Positions 1 to 9,096 of a stretch of 64,000 nucleotides of DNA are shown here, one piece after another (positions within the stretch are counted from its first letter, which is position 1; every line of letters starts with the position of its first letter). The position numbers and the translations under genes were made by a program. The notes beneath the pieces are model-generated. The model saw nothing but the letters and a program-made list of their open reading frames with translations. It did not search any database and was not told the DNA's origin. This stretch comes from Novosphingobium sp. PhB165 (GTDB lineage: Bacteria; Pseudomonadota; Alphaproteobacteria; Sphingomonadales; Sphingomonadaceae), in NCBI RefSeq assembly GCF_004341845.1, contig NZ_SLVB01000012.1, positions 62,001 through 126,000 on the forward strand. Reading direction: 5' to 3'.

Positions 1-660
1 ACGCCCGAGGATGTGGCGCAAGACCTTGCCCAGAGCCTCGATCACCTCGGCGTGGACACGATCGACCTCTATTTCCTGCACATGGATAACGAGGACGCTC
101 CAGTCGAGATCATCGTCAACGCCCTCGTCGGCCATCAGGAGGCCGGACGCATCCGGCACTTCGCAGCCTCCAACTGGTCGGCTGAGCGCATCAAGGCCGC
201 CAACACTTACGCCGCCTCGATCGGCAAGCCAGGCTTCGTCGCTTCCGAAACGTTCTGGGGTCTTGCCGTGCCAGGCATCGCCGCGGCCGCGCAGCAGGGC
301 TACGTCCATTATTACGAGGGCGAATACGAGGGCGTGCATGCCGCCGGGCTGCCGATCCTGGCCTACGCCGCGCAGAGCGGGGGCTACTTCACCAAGCGTG
401 CCAGCGGTGCTGATCTCGGCGATCAACTCACCGCGCGTTACGCCAATCCGGCCAACGACGCCCGCCTAGCCGCCGTTCTCGAACTGGCCGAGCGGCACGG
501 CGTATCGGTGAACGAAGTGGTGCTGGCCTATCTCACCAACCAGCCCGACCAGACCGTACCGATCTTCGGCGGCTCCACGCCGGAACAGGTGGCCGAGAGC
601 GTCAAGGCGGCCACCCTCACCTTATCCGCAGCGGAACTGGCCCAGCTCCGCGCGGCCTGA
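1..660 (+). CDS. Aldo/keto reductase, C-terminal part (5' end outside window)
   Basis: The reading frame is open from base 1, so the gene starts upstream; the GTG at 13 is internal. The visible 219 residues match the second half of an aldo/keto reductase TIM barrel: the segment DLYFLHMDN resembles the strand that carries the family's conserved region, followed by a GRIRHFAASNW segment typical of the NADP-dependent AKR family and a late YLTNQPDQTVPIFGGSTPEQV segment near the cofactor site. These enzymes reduce aldehydes, ketones or sugars in the cytoplasm. The catalytic Asp-Tyr-Lys part lies outside the window, so activity cannot be judged. The next gene downstream is on the other strand. Confidence 0.8.
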   Translation, partial: TPEDVAQDLAQSLDHLGVDTIDLYFLHMDNEDAPVEIIVNALVGHQEAGRIRHFAASNWSAERIKAANTYAASIGKPGFVASETFWGLAVPGIAAAAQQGYVHYYEGEYEGVHAAGLPILAYAAQSGGYFTKRASGADLGDQLTARYANPANDARLAAVLELAERHGVSVNEVVLAYLTNQPDQTVPIFGGSTPEQVAESVKAATLTLSAAELAQLRAA

Positions 661-732
661 CCCATCTGGCCCCCAAGTCAGATACGGCTCAGGTAACGGC
701 GGGGAGCGGGGAGGCTCCTCGCCGTTTTTCCT

Positions 733-1551
733 TCAGTTCCAACCCAGCGCCGCACGCACGCTGTCCAACGCTTCGGCCACGCGGCGTTCGCGCGGCAGGG
801 CAAGGGCGTGATCGCGCGGTATTTCCACGCTGATCGGCGTTTGCGGCGGAAGCGCGGCCACGAAACCTGCCAGATCGAACTGCCCTTCCCCGGCCAGCAA
901 ACGCGCGCGGGAGGCTTCGTGCTCGATATCCTCGGGCGCAGCGAGCATGCCGTCGCAGAGTTGGCCGTACAGGATCGAACCGGCCGGTGCAGCCTTCAAT
1001 TCCGCCAGCGTGCCGCGCGAGCGGATGAGGTGCAGGATGTCGACATTGACGCCCACCCGCCCCGGTCGCTTGATCGCCCCCACCAGTTCCAGCGCCGCCG
1101 CCAGCGAACCGATCTGCGAGGGCGGATAGAACTCGACAGCCACGCGCAGATCGAACTCAGCCGCGCGATCGCAAAACCGGCCGAAGATATCGAGGCGACG
1201 CGCAGGATCGCGATCGTAAGCCAGCACGTTCACCAGATCCGCCCCCAGTTCTGCAGCGGTCTCCAAGGCCGCTGCAAAAGACGCCGGATCGGTCCGTCCG
1301 GTCAAAGTGAAGGGGTAGGCCAGATCGAACGCGATCCCGAGATCGGCAAGGCACCTCGCCAATTCTCGCCGGGCGTGCGGGTCGTGAAGCAGATCGAACG
1401 GCGGCATCGTGGGCAGCACCGCCATCGGCTCCATAAACAAGCAGATGCCCGAGCAGCCCGCTTGCGCAGCCGTTTCGGCCAACAGCCGCGGTGTCGCATC
1501 GACGGCCGTGATGTGATCCAGGGAAAGGCGATGGGAGCGGATAGAATCCAT
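733..1551 (-). CDS. Sugar phosphate isomerase/epimerase family TIM-barrel protein
   Basis: A 272-residue protein of the AP-endonuclease-2-like TIM-barrel family (xylose isomerase-like). Candidate divalent-metal ligands sit where the family places them: Glu140 in VAVEFYPP, Asp171 and His174 in VNVDILHL, and Glu243 in SVEIPRD. Members isomerise or epimerise sugars and keto acids, or act as dehydratases; the substrate is not predictable here. The start codon is ATG. It faces gene 1759-2454 across a 207-base AT-rich region with the TTACGCAAA motif, so it may share that control. It looks unlike the steroid-type genes to its right. Confidence 0.72.
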   Translation of the reverse strand: MDSIRSHRLSLDHITAVDATPRLLAETAAQAGCSGICLFMEPMAVLPTMPPFDLLHDPHARRELARCLADLGIAFDLAYPFTLTGRTDPASFAAALETAAELGADLVNVLAYDRDPARRLDIFGRFCDRAAEFDLRVAVEFYPPSQIGSLAAALELVGAIKRPGRVGVNVDILHLIRSRGTLAELKAAPAGSILYGQLCDGMLAAPEDIEHEASRARLLAGEGQFDLAGFVAALPPQTPISVEIPRDHALALPRERRVAEALDSVRAALGWN

Positions 1552-1583
1552 CTCCGCATTCTAACGAAATTCGGCGCTCAAAT

Positions 1584-1667
1584 ATACGCATAACCTCAAC
1601 TGAAAATCACATTTTGTGGCTAATATCACAATTATGGAAATTATTTTTACGCAAATATTGATTGCGG
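1584..1667. promoter_or_regulatory. Putative Lrp-type operator region
   Basis: This AT-rich divergent intergenic region holds an exact TTACGCAAA (1647-1655), followed after 7 bases by TTGCG, giving a CGCAA-N7-TTGCG dyad, and a related TACGCATA near 1585-1592. The same 9-mer recurs in other intergenic regions of the window. It lies about 100 bases from both flanking start codons. Binding by an Lrp/AsnC protein is inferred. Confidence 0.45.
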
Positions 1668-1758
1668 AGACTCCTTTCTCCACTATGCCGTGGCATTCGC
1701 GTTGGCCTTGATCGACCGCGCGACAAAGGCTCAGCAGAAGCCATCGAGAGGAACGGCC

Positions 1759-2454
1759 ATGGCAACCCGATCTCCGTCCGACGTTATCGACCAGACCTTG
1801 CCCCCGGCGGGGCAGTCCATGGGCCATCTGGCCTTGCACTATGCCGCGCCCGAAGACGGCCCCCTCGCCGCGCGGCTGCTATCGCTGTTCGGCTTGATCC
1901 AGACGCAGGCCTTGCCCCTACCCGGCGGCAATTTCTATCGCTTCGTAGTCAACTCCGGCCATTTCGCCCGCGGCGACGGAATCGTCTACCTCTCTGCCCT
2001 CCCCGCTCCCCAGGTCCGTCTGATCGAGACGATCCGCGCTGCCCTCGGCATCGGCACGGAGCACGAGCACGAAGTGGTCGGTTCTTACCGTGCGATGCTC
2101 GCCGCCGATCCCGAAGCCAGCTTCCATTTCGGCTTTCTGATCCCCTCGCTTGAGGAGTTGGAAAGTCTGGTGCTTGCCTTGCGCGATCTGACCGCGAACG
2201 ATCCCGACTATCGCAATCGCATCCACGTAACCATGAACCGCGCACGGCCGGGAGACGCTGCCGTGGACGCACGGCTGGATGCTTCACCCGTCTTCGGCGA
2301 CTGCACGCGCTTTGCCTATGGCCGGGGCGGCGTGCAGGTCTTCGTGGAGACCGACCTGATCCGCGCCGGCCAGCTTGGCGAGGCCATGCATTTCGAATTC
2401 GACTACGTATTTCCGGATCAGGCCAGCCACATCCTCTCGATTGTCGAGCTGTGA
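1759..2454 (+). CDS. Protein of unknown function
   Basis: A 231-residue protein that I do not recognise. The ATG at 1759 is chosen because GAGAGGA precedes it by a normal spacing; an upstream GTG (1690) in the same frame has no ribosome site. No signal peptide or membrane segment is seen. The sequence is rich in acidic residues late on and has a repeated use of FxFxF-type strands (FHFGF, HFEFDY), suggesting a soluble beta-containing fold, but no catalytic motif stands out. It lies behind a TTACGCAAA operator-like site, which links it to the regulon, and is followed closely by a convergent DUF1214 gene (16-base gap). Confidence 0.6.
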   Translation: MATRSPSDVIDQTLPPAGQSMGHLALHYAAPEDGPLAARLLSLFGLIQTQALPLPGGNFYRFVVNSGHFARGDGIVYLSALPAPQVRLIETIRAALGIGTEHEHEVVGSYRAMLAADPEASFHFGFLIPSLEELESLVLALRDLTANDPDYRNRIHVTMNRARPGDAAVDARLDASPVFGDCTRFAYGRGGVQVFVETDLIRAGQLGEAMHFEFDYVFPDQASHILSIVEL

Positions 2455-2470
2455 TTTCGGCCCATACCCG

Positions 2471-3547
2471 TCACGTCAGCTTGACGACGCGGCAGCGCGG
2501 CACCGGATATTCGCTGGCTCCGATCCAGCGCCACAGCCCGGTGCCCGAACGATGCCCGGCAAGGTCGATCCAGTTGCCGAAGCCCGGATCGGCATCGGCG
2601 CAGACCACCACCACGCTGCCGTCCGCCTCGTACCGGGCCTGAGAGCCGTTGACCCAGACCTTCTGATGCACGTGATCCAGCGATTCCATCCACCAGTTGT
2701 CGATCTGGAAGTTCCACATGCGGCATTCGGGCACTTGCGCCTCGATCACCAGCGCCTCCCCCGGCGCAAGATCGAAATGGAGGTGGCCGTACCAGATGTT
2801 CGGATCGCCGCCGGCCTTCCAGAACACCTGCTGATCGCCGTCATAGACCGCGTTGGATTGACTCTTGAACCATTCGGACCAGTCCGCGAAGGTATTGGCG
2901 GTGCCCCGCACCCATTGCGCCGCGCCCATCAGTTGCCCCTCGATCGCAGCGGGCGTGAGAATGGCGGGAACCGCAGGGCCGGCGCCGATCCGCTCTACAT
3001 GGACGTCTGCCGCGACTTGCGTGCGCTTGTCGTCGAACGTCTGGCGCACGATCAACAGCGACGTGTCGTCCGCCATCGGCAGCCAGTTGCCCGGATGCCG
3101 CGTGCGGCTCACGATCACTTCGAAGCTGCCGTCCGGGCCGAATTTCATGTCCGCGAACTCAAGCTCTCCGGTGGAGACCATCGTGCCGTCGGTGGCGTAG
3201 CGGTTAGCCTTGCTACCGATGGAGAAGTAGGGAACCGTGTTGCGCTTGCCGGTGATGCGATAGATCCGGTCCGGGCTGACGACGCATTGCTGGTAGATGT
3301 TGTCCGGATTGTCCGCGCCGATCTTGATCCTGTCGTCGCACAGCATGAACAGGCGCGGGAAATCGGGATCGGCGGAGTCCACCAACATGTTCAGCGCCGT
3401 GCGCGTCAGGCGGCTGAGATAGCGCAGCCCTTCCGCCTGATCGATCGGCGTGGTGGGCGCGGCCGGCCGCGCCAGCACTTCACCCGCCTCCGCCAGCGCG
3501 GCGCAGAACTGGCGCCAGACACTATCGAGATGACCTTGTTCCGCCAT
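2471..3547 (-). CDS. DUF1214 domain protein
   Basis: A 358-residue protein whose C-terminal third matches the DUF1214 family: GEALVIEAQVPECRMWNF, then DNWWMESLDH and a VNGSQARYEADGSV strand. The family's biochemical role is not established; members often sit in catabolic clusters of sphingomonads and actinobacteria. The start at 3547 (ATG) is preferred over the in-frame GTG at 3607, since AAGGGG lies just upstream and the longer form would run into the divergent gene. Only 31 bases separate this start from that of the divergent SnoaL-like gene, so promoters must overlap coding sequence or be shared. Confidence 0.7.
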   Translation of the reverse strand: MAEQGHLDSVWRQFCAALAEAGEVLARPAAPTTPIDQAEGLRYLSRLTRTALNMLVDSADPDFPRLFMLCDDRIKIGADNPDNIYQQCVVSPDRIYRITGKRNTVPYFSIGSKANRYATDGTMVSTGELEFADMKFGPDGSFEVIVSRTRHPGNWLPMADDTSLLIVRQTFDDKRTQVAADVHVERIGAGPAVPAILTPAAIEGQLMGAAQWVRGTANTFADWSEWFKSQSNAVYDGDQQVFWKAGGDPNIWYGHLHFDLAPGEALVIEAQVPECRMWNFQIDNWWMESLDHVHQKVWVNGSQARYEADGSVVVVCADADPGFGNWIDLAGHRSGTGLWRWIGASEYPVPRCRVVKLT

Positions 3548-3578
3548 GGCTGCAAACCCCTTTCCGATGGGAGAAACG

Positions 3579-4058
3579 ATGTCCGAATTGCTTGAATCGC
3601 TGGCCACACGGTTGCGCCTGCTGGAAGACCGCGAGGCGATCCGCGATCTGATCGCCAGCTATGGTCCGCTGGCCGATGCCGGCGAGGCACAGGCGCTGGC
3701 CGCGCTCTGGGCCAAGGACGGCATCTATGAAGTGGTCGGCTTCGCGCAGGCGCAAGGCCATGCCGCGATCGCCGCGCTGATAGAGGGGGATACGCACCGC
3801 GCGCTGATGGCCGATGGCTGCGCGCATCTGCTGGGCCCCGTGGCCGTGGAGATCGATGGCGATAGAGCCACCGCACGGGGCCACAGCGTCGTATTCCGCC
3901 ATGGCCCCGAAGGGTTCGCGCCCTATCGCGTGGCCGCCAACCGCTGGACGCTGGAACGTCGCACCAATGGTTGGCGGGTGGTTCACCGCCGCAATGCCCT
4001 GCTGGATGGGAGCGAGGCGGCGCGCATCCTGCTGACTCCCGCTCAGCCCGCGAGCTGA
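3579..4058 (+). CDS. SnoaL-like / NTF2-fold protein
   Basis: A 159-residue protein with the typical opening RLEDREAIRDLIASY and a cone-shaped alpha+beta NTF2 fold pattern (GEAQALAALWAKDGIYE). The start is ATG 3579 with GGGAGAAA upstream; two earlier in-frame ATGs lack a ribosome site. This family includes isomerases, epoxide hydrolases, aldol cyclases and dehydratases acting on polyketides and steroids, plus many uncharacterised catabolic proteins. It is one of seven NTF2-fold genes here. Its 3' end overlaps the convergent SDR by 16 bases. Confidence 0.75.
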   Translation: MSELLESLATRLRLLEDREAIRDLIASYGPLADAGEAQALAALWAKDGIYEVVGFAQAQGHAAIAALIEGDTHRALMADGCAHLLGPVAVEIDGDRATARGHSVVFRHGPEGFAPYRVAANRWTLERRTNGWRVVHRRNALLDGSEAARILLTPAQPAS

Positions 4059-4786
4059 CCGCCGTCCACGGTGAACAGCGCGCCGGTCACCTTGCTGGCC
4101 TGATCGCTGGCGAGGAAGGCGAACATGTTCGCCACGTCATCCGGCGAGCATGACCCGTCGCGCAGCTTGGGCGCATTGCGCATCACCACCGACCAGTCGA
4201 TATCGCCTTCCGGCACCGGCGTGTCGCGCGTCATCGGGGTTTCGACATGGCCGGGGCAGATCGCGTTCACGCGCACGCCCTTGGCACCGTACTCGATGGC
4301 CAACCCCTTGGTGATCGCCGCCACGCCGTGCTTCGATGCCGAATAGGCGATCGTATAGGCAATGCCCTGAAGCGCGGCGGTGCTGGCGGTGTTGACGATA
4401 TTGCCACCGCTCTTCACCAGATGCGGCAGCGCCGCCTGGCAGAGCGCAAAGACGCTGGTAGTGTTGATCTTCAGCAGCAGTTCGAAATCGTCGAGCGAGA
4501 ACGTCTCCGACGATCCCCACTTCAACATTCCGGCGATGTTGCACAGCACGTCCAGCCCATCGCGCGCCGCCACGTCCACCAGCGCGCGGCACGATGCCAG
4601 GTCGGTGGCATCGTACGTCTGGATCGTCGGCGTGCTTGCCATCAGCGCGGCGGTCTCTTCCAGACCCGCCGCATTGCGATCGCCAATGGTGACCGCTGCG
4701 CCTTCCGCCGCGAAGCGGATTGCGGTGGCGCGGCCAATGCCCGATGCCGCGCCGGTAATCAGTACCTTCTTGCCTGCAAAGAGCAT
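4043..4786 (-). CDS. Short-chain dehydrogenase/reductase (SDR)
   Basis: A 247-residue classical SDR. The nucleotide-binding TGAASGIG is near residue 12, the NNAG motif is replaced by CNIAG, and the catalytic YSASK follows the usual serine. It ends in the usual DGG before a short tail. It probably oxidises or reduces a secondary alcohol/ketone of the pathway with NAD(P). GGGAGA precedes ATG 4786. It follows the TonB receptor gene by 38 bases on the same strand, suggesting co-transcription of uptake and first oxidation. Confidence 0.88.
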   Translation of the reverse strand: MLFAGKKVLITGAASGIGRATAIRFAAEGAAVTIGDRNAAGLEETAALMASTPTIQTYDATDLASCRALVDVAARDGLDVLCNIAGMLKWGSSETFSLDDFELLLKINTTSVFALCQAALPHLVKSGGNIVNTASTAALQGIAYTIAYSASKHGVAAITKGLAIEYGAKGVRVNAICPGHVETPMTRDTPVPEGDIDWSVVMRNAPKLRDGSCSPDDVANMFAFLASDQASKVTGALFTVDGGQLAG

Positions 4787-4824
4787 GGCCGTCTCCCGTT
4801 CTCGTTCTTGTTTCCGGCGCTGTG

Positions 4825-7224
4825 TCAGAACTTCACGCCGGCCGTCACCCCGAAAGTGCGCGGTTCGGGGAAATAGCCCACGACCATGCCGCCAAAGCTG
4901 GGGCCGAAGTCGATGAAGTTCCCCGGATTGGCTTCCTTCGTCAGGTTACGCACGAAGAACGAAAGTTCCGCATCGGTGCCCAGCAGCGGCAGCTTGGTCA
5001 GGCTAGCGCGCAAGTTGACGATGGTGCGACCCTTGGACTGCGTGGTGTGCGCATTCTGGTCCGACGGATTGTCGGTCACCAGCGCATAGGGGAAAGTGTA
5101 GTACTTCGCGACGTAGCTGACATCGGCGTAGAGGTTCAGCTTGCCCCAATCGCCTTCGGCAACCCGCAGGTCCGCGCCGCCCGATGCCGTAACCTTCGGC
5201 GCATGGGGGAAGGCGCGGTTGTCGGCCACGTTGGTCTCCACGCCGTTCACCAGATCCATGAAGCGCTTGTACTTGGGATCGAGCAGCGCCAGCGATCCGT
5301 TCAGCGTCAGCGCGTCGAAGGGATGGAACACCGTTTCGAACTCAAGCCCCTGGATGCGCGCCGCACCGGCATTGCGCACGATGGAGGCGGCGCCAAGCCC
5401 GGCGGTGAACACCGCCAGCTGCATGTCCTTGTGCTCGTCCCGGAAGGCGGAAATATTGAAGATCAGGCGGTTGCCGAAGGTCTTGGTCTTGATACCAAGT
5501 TCGTAGCTGTCGACCGTTTCGGGCTTGTATGGATTGCAAAGTTCCAGTGCGCCCGAGGGGCATTCCGGCGTCGGCGCGACGAAGACGTTGGTCTCGCCAT
5601 TGAAGCCGCCCGATTTGAAGCCCTTGGCATAGCGGGCATAGACATTGACCTGGTCGGTCACTTCATAGCCCAGCGTCACGGCGGGGGTGAAGCTGTTGTA
5701 CTTGGCATCGGGCACGCCGCCATAGGGAATGTCTGCCACGACAACCGGAGAGGTGATGCCGTTCGCCGCATCGTAATTGATGCGGAAGAAGCGACTGATG
5801 TCCTTCTTCTCATGCGTGTAGCGCCCACCCACGGTCAGCTTCAGACCGCGCAGGATTTCGTAATCGAGTTGAGTGTAGAACGCGAAGGCCTTGGTGTGCG
5901 ATCCGTAATCGGAATCGAGATCGGTGCCGCCGCCGAAATAGCTCTGCGGATTGTCGGTTGCCGCCTTCTCCGTGAAGTAGAAGGCACCCGCCGCGTAGGA
6001 AAGCTTGTCGGACAGGGCCTTGCCCGTCACCTGTAGTTCCTGGCTGAAGGCGTGATAGTCGGTCAGGCGCTGGGTATAGGCCACCGGCAGCGGCGAACCG
6101 TCGAGATCGAGTCCGTCATCGTACTTCAGGTTGCGATAGGCGGTGGTGGACTTCACCGTGGCCGCGCCGAATTCGCCGGTCAGCGTCAGCGCATGGCCGT
6201 AGCTGCGGGTCTTTTCGTAGACATCGGCATCGATCGATGCGGTCGTGACGCGCTTGGGATCGGTATAGAGATTGAGCGGGAAATTCGCGCCAACGAAGGG
6301 ATAGCTGGGCGAATTGGGATCGAAGATGTCACGCGGGTCGCCGTTCTGGTTCACCTGCAGCAACTGCGATAGCTGCGGCGTCTGCTTGCTGCGGCTGTAG
6401 TCGTAGGTGTAGTCCGCGGTGACGTTGTCCGCCAGTTCGGCGCGGACCTGCACCATGAAGCTGCCGCTGTTGATCGAGTCCGTCTTGTTCACGCGGGGCG
6501 GCAGCGCGGCGGGCACGTTCGGGATGGGGTTGGGTACGATATCGATCAACCCGCCCCGGCTGCGGTACTGGCCGGAGAGTTTTACAGAGAAGATGCCCAT
6601 CTTCGGCAGATCCAGCACACCGCGGAACTTCATCTCGTCAAAACTGGCGTACGTCATTTCCATCGTGCCGCCCAGTTCGCCGCTGGGCTTGCGCGTGATC
6701 AGGTTCACCGCGCCGGCCAGCGCATTGCGGCCATAGAGCGTGCCTTGCGGGCCGCGCAGCACTTCCACGCGTTCCAGATCGGCGATGTCGAAGATCGAGC
6801 CCTGCGCCTTGGCGATGTAGACTCCGTCGAGATAGAGGCCGACCGCCGGCTCCCAGGTGATTGCAGGATTGATCGTCACTGAACCACGGATGGAAATCTG
6901 CGAGACGGTCTTGGAACCCGGTGCGCGTTCGATCTTCATGTTGGGCGCGATGGTGCCCAGTTTGTCGATGGAATCGACGCCGCGGCTGTCAAGGTAGGCG
7001 CTGCTGACGGCCGAGATGGCAATGGGCACGTTCTGGACGTTTTCCGAACGCTTCTGCGCGGTAACGACGATGTCGCCGATGCCGATCTCCACTTCCTGCT
7101 TCGCCGGCTGCGCTGTCGCCGTCGCAGACTGGGCATTGTCCTGCCCTGCATCCTGGGCAAGTGCCGGGACGGCGACGATGGACATGCTGGTGGCGAGGGC
7201 CGAAGCGGCCAGGAACCTATTCAC
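4825..7224 (-). CDS. TonB-dependent outer-membrane receptor
   Basis: A 799-residue receptor. A signal peptide ends in VPALA before QDAGQ, then a plug domain begins with VVTAQKRSENVQNVPIAIS, followed by RGPQGTLYGRNALAGAVN, and it closes with a C-terminal aromatic strand (FGVTAGVKF). The start is GTG 7224 with GGGAGAG upstream. The iron-siderophore signature is absent; in sphingomonads such receptors commonly take up organic substrates with ExbB/TonB energy. It is divergent from the GMC oxidoreductase, with TTACGCAAA between them. Confidence 0.92.
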   Translation of the reverse strand: MNRFLAASALATSMSIVAVPALAQDAGQDNAQSATATAQPAKQEVEIGIGDIVVTAQKRSENVQNVPIAISAVSSAYLDSRGVDSIDKLGTIAPNMKIERAPGSKTVSQISIRGSVTINPAITWEPAVGLYLDGVYIAKAQGSIFDIADLERVEVLRGPQGTLYGRNALAGAVNLITRKPSGELGGTMEMTYASFDEMKFRGVLDLPKMGIFSVKLSGQYRSRGGLIDIVPNPIPNVPAALPPRVNKTDSINSGSFMVQVRAELADNVTADYTYDYSRSKQTPQLSQLLQVNQNGDPRDIFDPNSPSYPFVGANFPLNLYTDPKRVTTASIDADVYEKTRSYGHALTLTGEFGAATVKSTTAYRNLKYDDGLDLDGSPLPVAYTQRLTDYHAFSQELQVTGKALSDKLSYAAGAFYFTEKAATDNPQSYFGGGTDLDSDYGSHTKAFAFYTQLDYEILRGLKLTVGGRYTHEKKDISRFFRINYDAANGITSPVVVADIPYGGVPDAKYNSFTPAVTLGYEVTDQVNVYARYAKGFKSGGFNGETNVFVAPTPECPSGALELCNPYKPETVDSYELGIKTKTFGNRLIFNISAFRDEHKDMQLAVFTAGLGAASIVRNAGAARIQGLEFETVFHPFDALTLNGSLALLDPKYKRFMDLVNGVETNVADNRAFPHAPKVTASGGADLRVAEGDWGKLNLYADVSYVAKYYTFPYALVTDNPSDQNAHTTQSKGRTIVNLRASLTKLPLLGTDAELSFFVRNLTKEANPGNFIDFGPSFGGMVVGYFPEPRTFGVTAGVKF

Positions 7225-7348
7225 GATCTTTCTCTCCCGAAACCCTGTGCGCGTTTGCGCATCATATTCACGCCGCGCTTTCGCGCATCCGATTCACCTT
7301 CATTGAATATGATTCATCAAATCATATGGCAATATGTTTCTTGTTCGC

Positions 7349-7377
7349 GCGTATTTTTGATGACATATTTACGCAAA
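7349..7377. promoter_or_regulatory. Putative Lrp-type operator between receptor and GMC genes
   Basis: An exact TTACGCAAA (7369-7377) forms an inverted repeat with GCGTA at 7349-7353 (GCGTA-N16-TACGC). It lies 64 bases before the GMC start and about 145 before the receptor start. A second TTGCGCAT copy is near 7255. Regulator binding is inferred from recurrence elsewhere in the window. Confidence 0.5.
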
Positions 7378-7440
7378 TGACGGTTCAGTACGCGAAGCAA
7401 ATCTGCCGCGTGCGTTCGATAAAAGACGTTGGGAGAGAGC

Positions 7441-9096
7441 ATGGCTGATGGAATCGCCCGAACCGGCGATGCACCGCAGTTCGACTTCGTCATTGCCGGC
7501 GCGGGGGTCGCCGGCTGTATCCTGGCGAACCGACTCTCGGCCGATCCCAGGTGCCGCGTGCTGCTGCTGGAAGCGGGTGGAAACGACCGCAGCCCGCTGA
7601 TCGCGGCGCCGGGCGGGTTGCTGCCAATCATGATGCGCGGCAGCCATGCCTGGCGCTACATGTCCGCCCCGCAGCGGCATCTGGATGACCGGCCGCTCTA
7701 TCTGCCGCGCGGCAAGGTCCTGGGCGGCGGATCTTCCATCAATGGCATGACCTACGACCGGGGCTTCCATTCGGACTATGACCGCTGGGCGGCACAGGGA
7801 TGCACGGGCTGGTCGTTTGCTGAAGTGCTGCCATACTTTCACCGGCTGGAAAGCTATGCCCCGTCGCGGGACCAATGGCACGGCGACGATGGACCGATCG
7901 CCGTCACCCGCGCCGGGCAGGATCACCCCTTCGCCCAGGCCTTCGCCTCGGCGGCCCAGCAGGCCGGCTATCCGTTCTGCGCGGACCTCAACGGCACGGC
8001 GCGCGACGGGGTGGGGCCGGTAGACCTCACCATCGGGAACGGGCGGCGCTCGAGCGCGTCCTCTGCCTATCTCCGCCCGGTGCGCCATCGCCCCAACCTG
8101 ACCGTGCTGACCGGCGCGCAGGCCTTGCGCGTGCTGTTCGAGGGCAAGCGGGCTGGCGGCGTAATCTATCTCCGGCAGGGAGAGCACCACACCGCCCTTG
8201 TCCGGCGCGAAGTGATCGTCAGCAGCGGGGCGATCAACACGCCGCAACTGCTGATGCTGTCCGGGCTTGGCGATGCGGAGCACTTGCGTGGCCACGGGAT
8301 CGACGTGGTAGCGCATGTCCCGGAAATCGGCCGCAATCTGCAGGACCACCTAGCCGCCCATGTGAAGTACCGTTCGACCAAGCCCTGGTCGATGCTGCGC
8401 TATCTGAGCCCGCTGCGCGGCATCGCAGCGATGGGTCAATATCTCGCCGCGCGCAGCGGGCCGCTGGCGGATCCCGGCATGTCGGTCGCCGCCTTCGTGC
8501 GATCAGACCCGGCGCTGGCGGAGCCCGACATCAAGATGCTGCTGGTCATGGCCCTCTTCGCCAACAACGGCCGCAAGATGGAGCCGAGCCACGGCTTCTA
8601 CGCGCACATCAACGTCGCCCGCCCCGAAGCACGCGGCACCGTCACCTTGGCCAGCGCCGATCCTGCCGCTCCGCCGGTGATCGACCAGAATTACAACGGC
8701 ACCGAGCACGACCGCCGCGTCATGCGCGAGGGAATCCGCGCCGCCCGCCGCATTTTCGCCCAGCCCGCGTTCGACACATGCCGGGGCGAGGAACTGGCGC
8801 CCGGCGCCTCCATAGAGAGCGACGAAGCGCTGGACGCCCATGTCCGCGCCCATGCGGAGGCCGATTACCACTCGGTCGGCACCGCACGCATGGGCGCGGA
8901 CGCCGGGGCCGTGCTGGACCCGCAATTGCGCCTGCGCGGCGTGGACGGGCTGCGCGTGGTCGATGCCTCCGTCATGCCGCATCTGGTGGGCGGGAACACG
9001 GCGATCCCCGTGGCCATGATCGCGGAGAAGGCGGCCGACATGATCCTTGGCCGCACGCCCCCGCCTGCAGCCCAGCTTTCCGGAGAAAATGCATGA
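7441..9096 (+). CDS. GMC-family flavin oxidoreductase
   Basis: A 551-residue FAD enzyme of the glucose-methanol-choline family. The ADP-binding GAGVAGCILANRL is near residue 20, followed by the GMC segment GKVLGGGSSINGM, a DYHSVGTARMG region carrying the active-site His, and GNTAIPVAMI near the end carrying the paired Asn. It oxidises an alcohol to an aldehyde or ketone; a sterol or terpene alcohol is plausible, not proven. ATG 7441 is chosen with GGGAGAG upstream rather than the in-frame TTG 7429. Its stop overlaps the next start as ATGA, so the two are translationally coupled. Confidence 0.9.
   Translation: MADGIARTGDAPQFDFVIAGAGVAGCILANRLSADPRCRVLLLEAGGNDRSPLIAAPGGLLPIMMRGSHAWRYMSAPQRHLDDRPLYLPRGKVLGGGSSINGMTYDRGFHSDYDRWAAQGCTGWSFAEVLPYFHRLESYAPSRDQWHGDDGPIAVTRAGQDHPFAQAFASAAQQAGYPFCADLNGTARDGVGPVDLTIGNGRRSSASSAYLRPVRHRPNLTVLTGAQALRVLFEGKRAGGVIYLRQGEHHTALVRREVIVSSGAINTPQLLMLSGLGDAEHLRGHGIDVVAHVPEIGRNLQDHLAAHVKYRSTKPWSMLRYLSPLRGIAAMGQYLAARSGPLADPGMSVAAFVRSDPALAEPDIKMLLVMALFANNGRKMEPSHGFYAHINVARPEARGTVTLASADPAAPPVIDQNYNGTEHDRRVMREGIRAARRIFAQPAFDTCRGEELAPGASIESDEALDAHVRAHAEADYHSVGTARMGADAGAVLDPQLRLRGVDGLRVVDASVMPHLVGGNTAIPVAMIAEKAADMILGRTPPPAAQLSGENA

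Noticed and set aside
2375..3595. 406-codon + strand frame over the DUF1214 gene
   Set aside because: The - strand frame has the recognisable DUF1214 pattern, and the + frame starts inside another gene.
4822..6036. Long open frame of 404 codons antisense to the receptor gene
   Set aside because: It is the mirror of a GC-rich coding region. It has no ribosome site or family pattern and lies wholly within the receptor gene.
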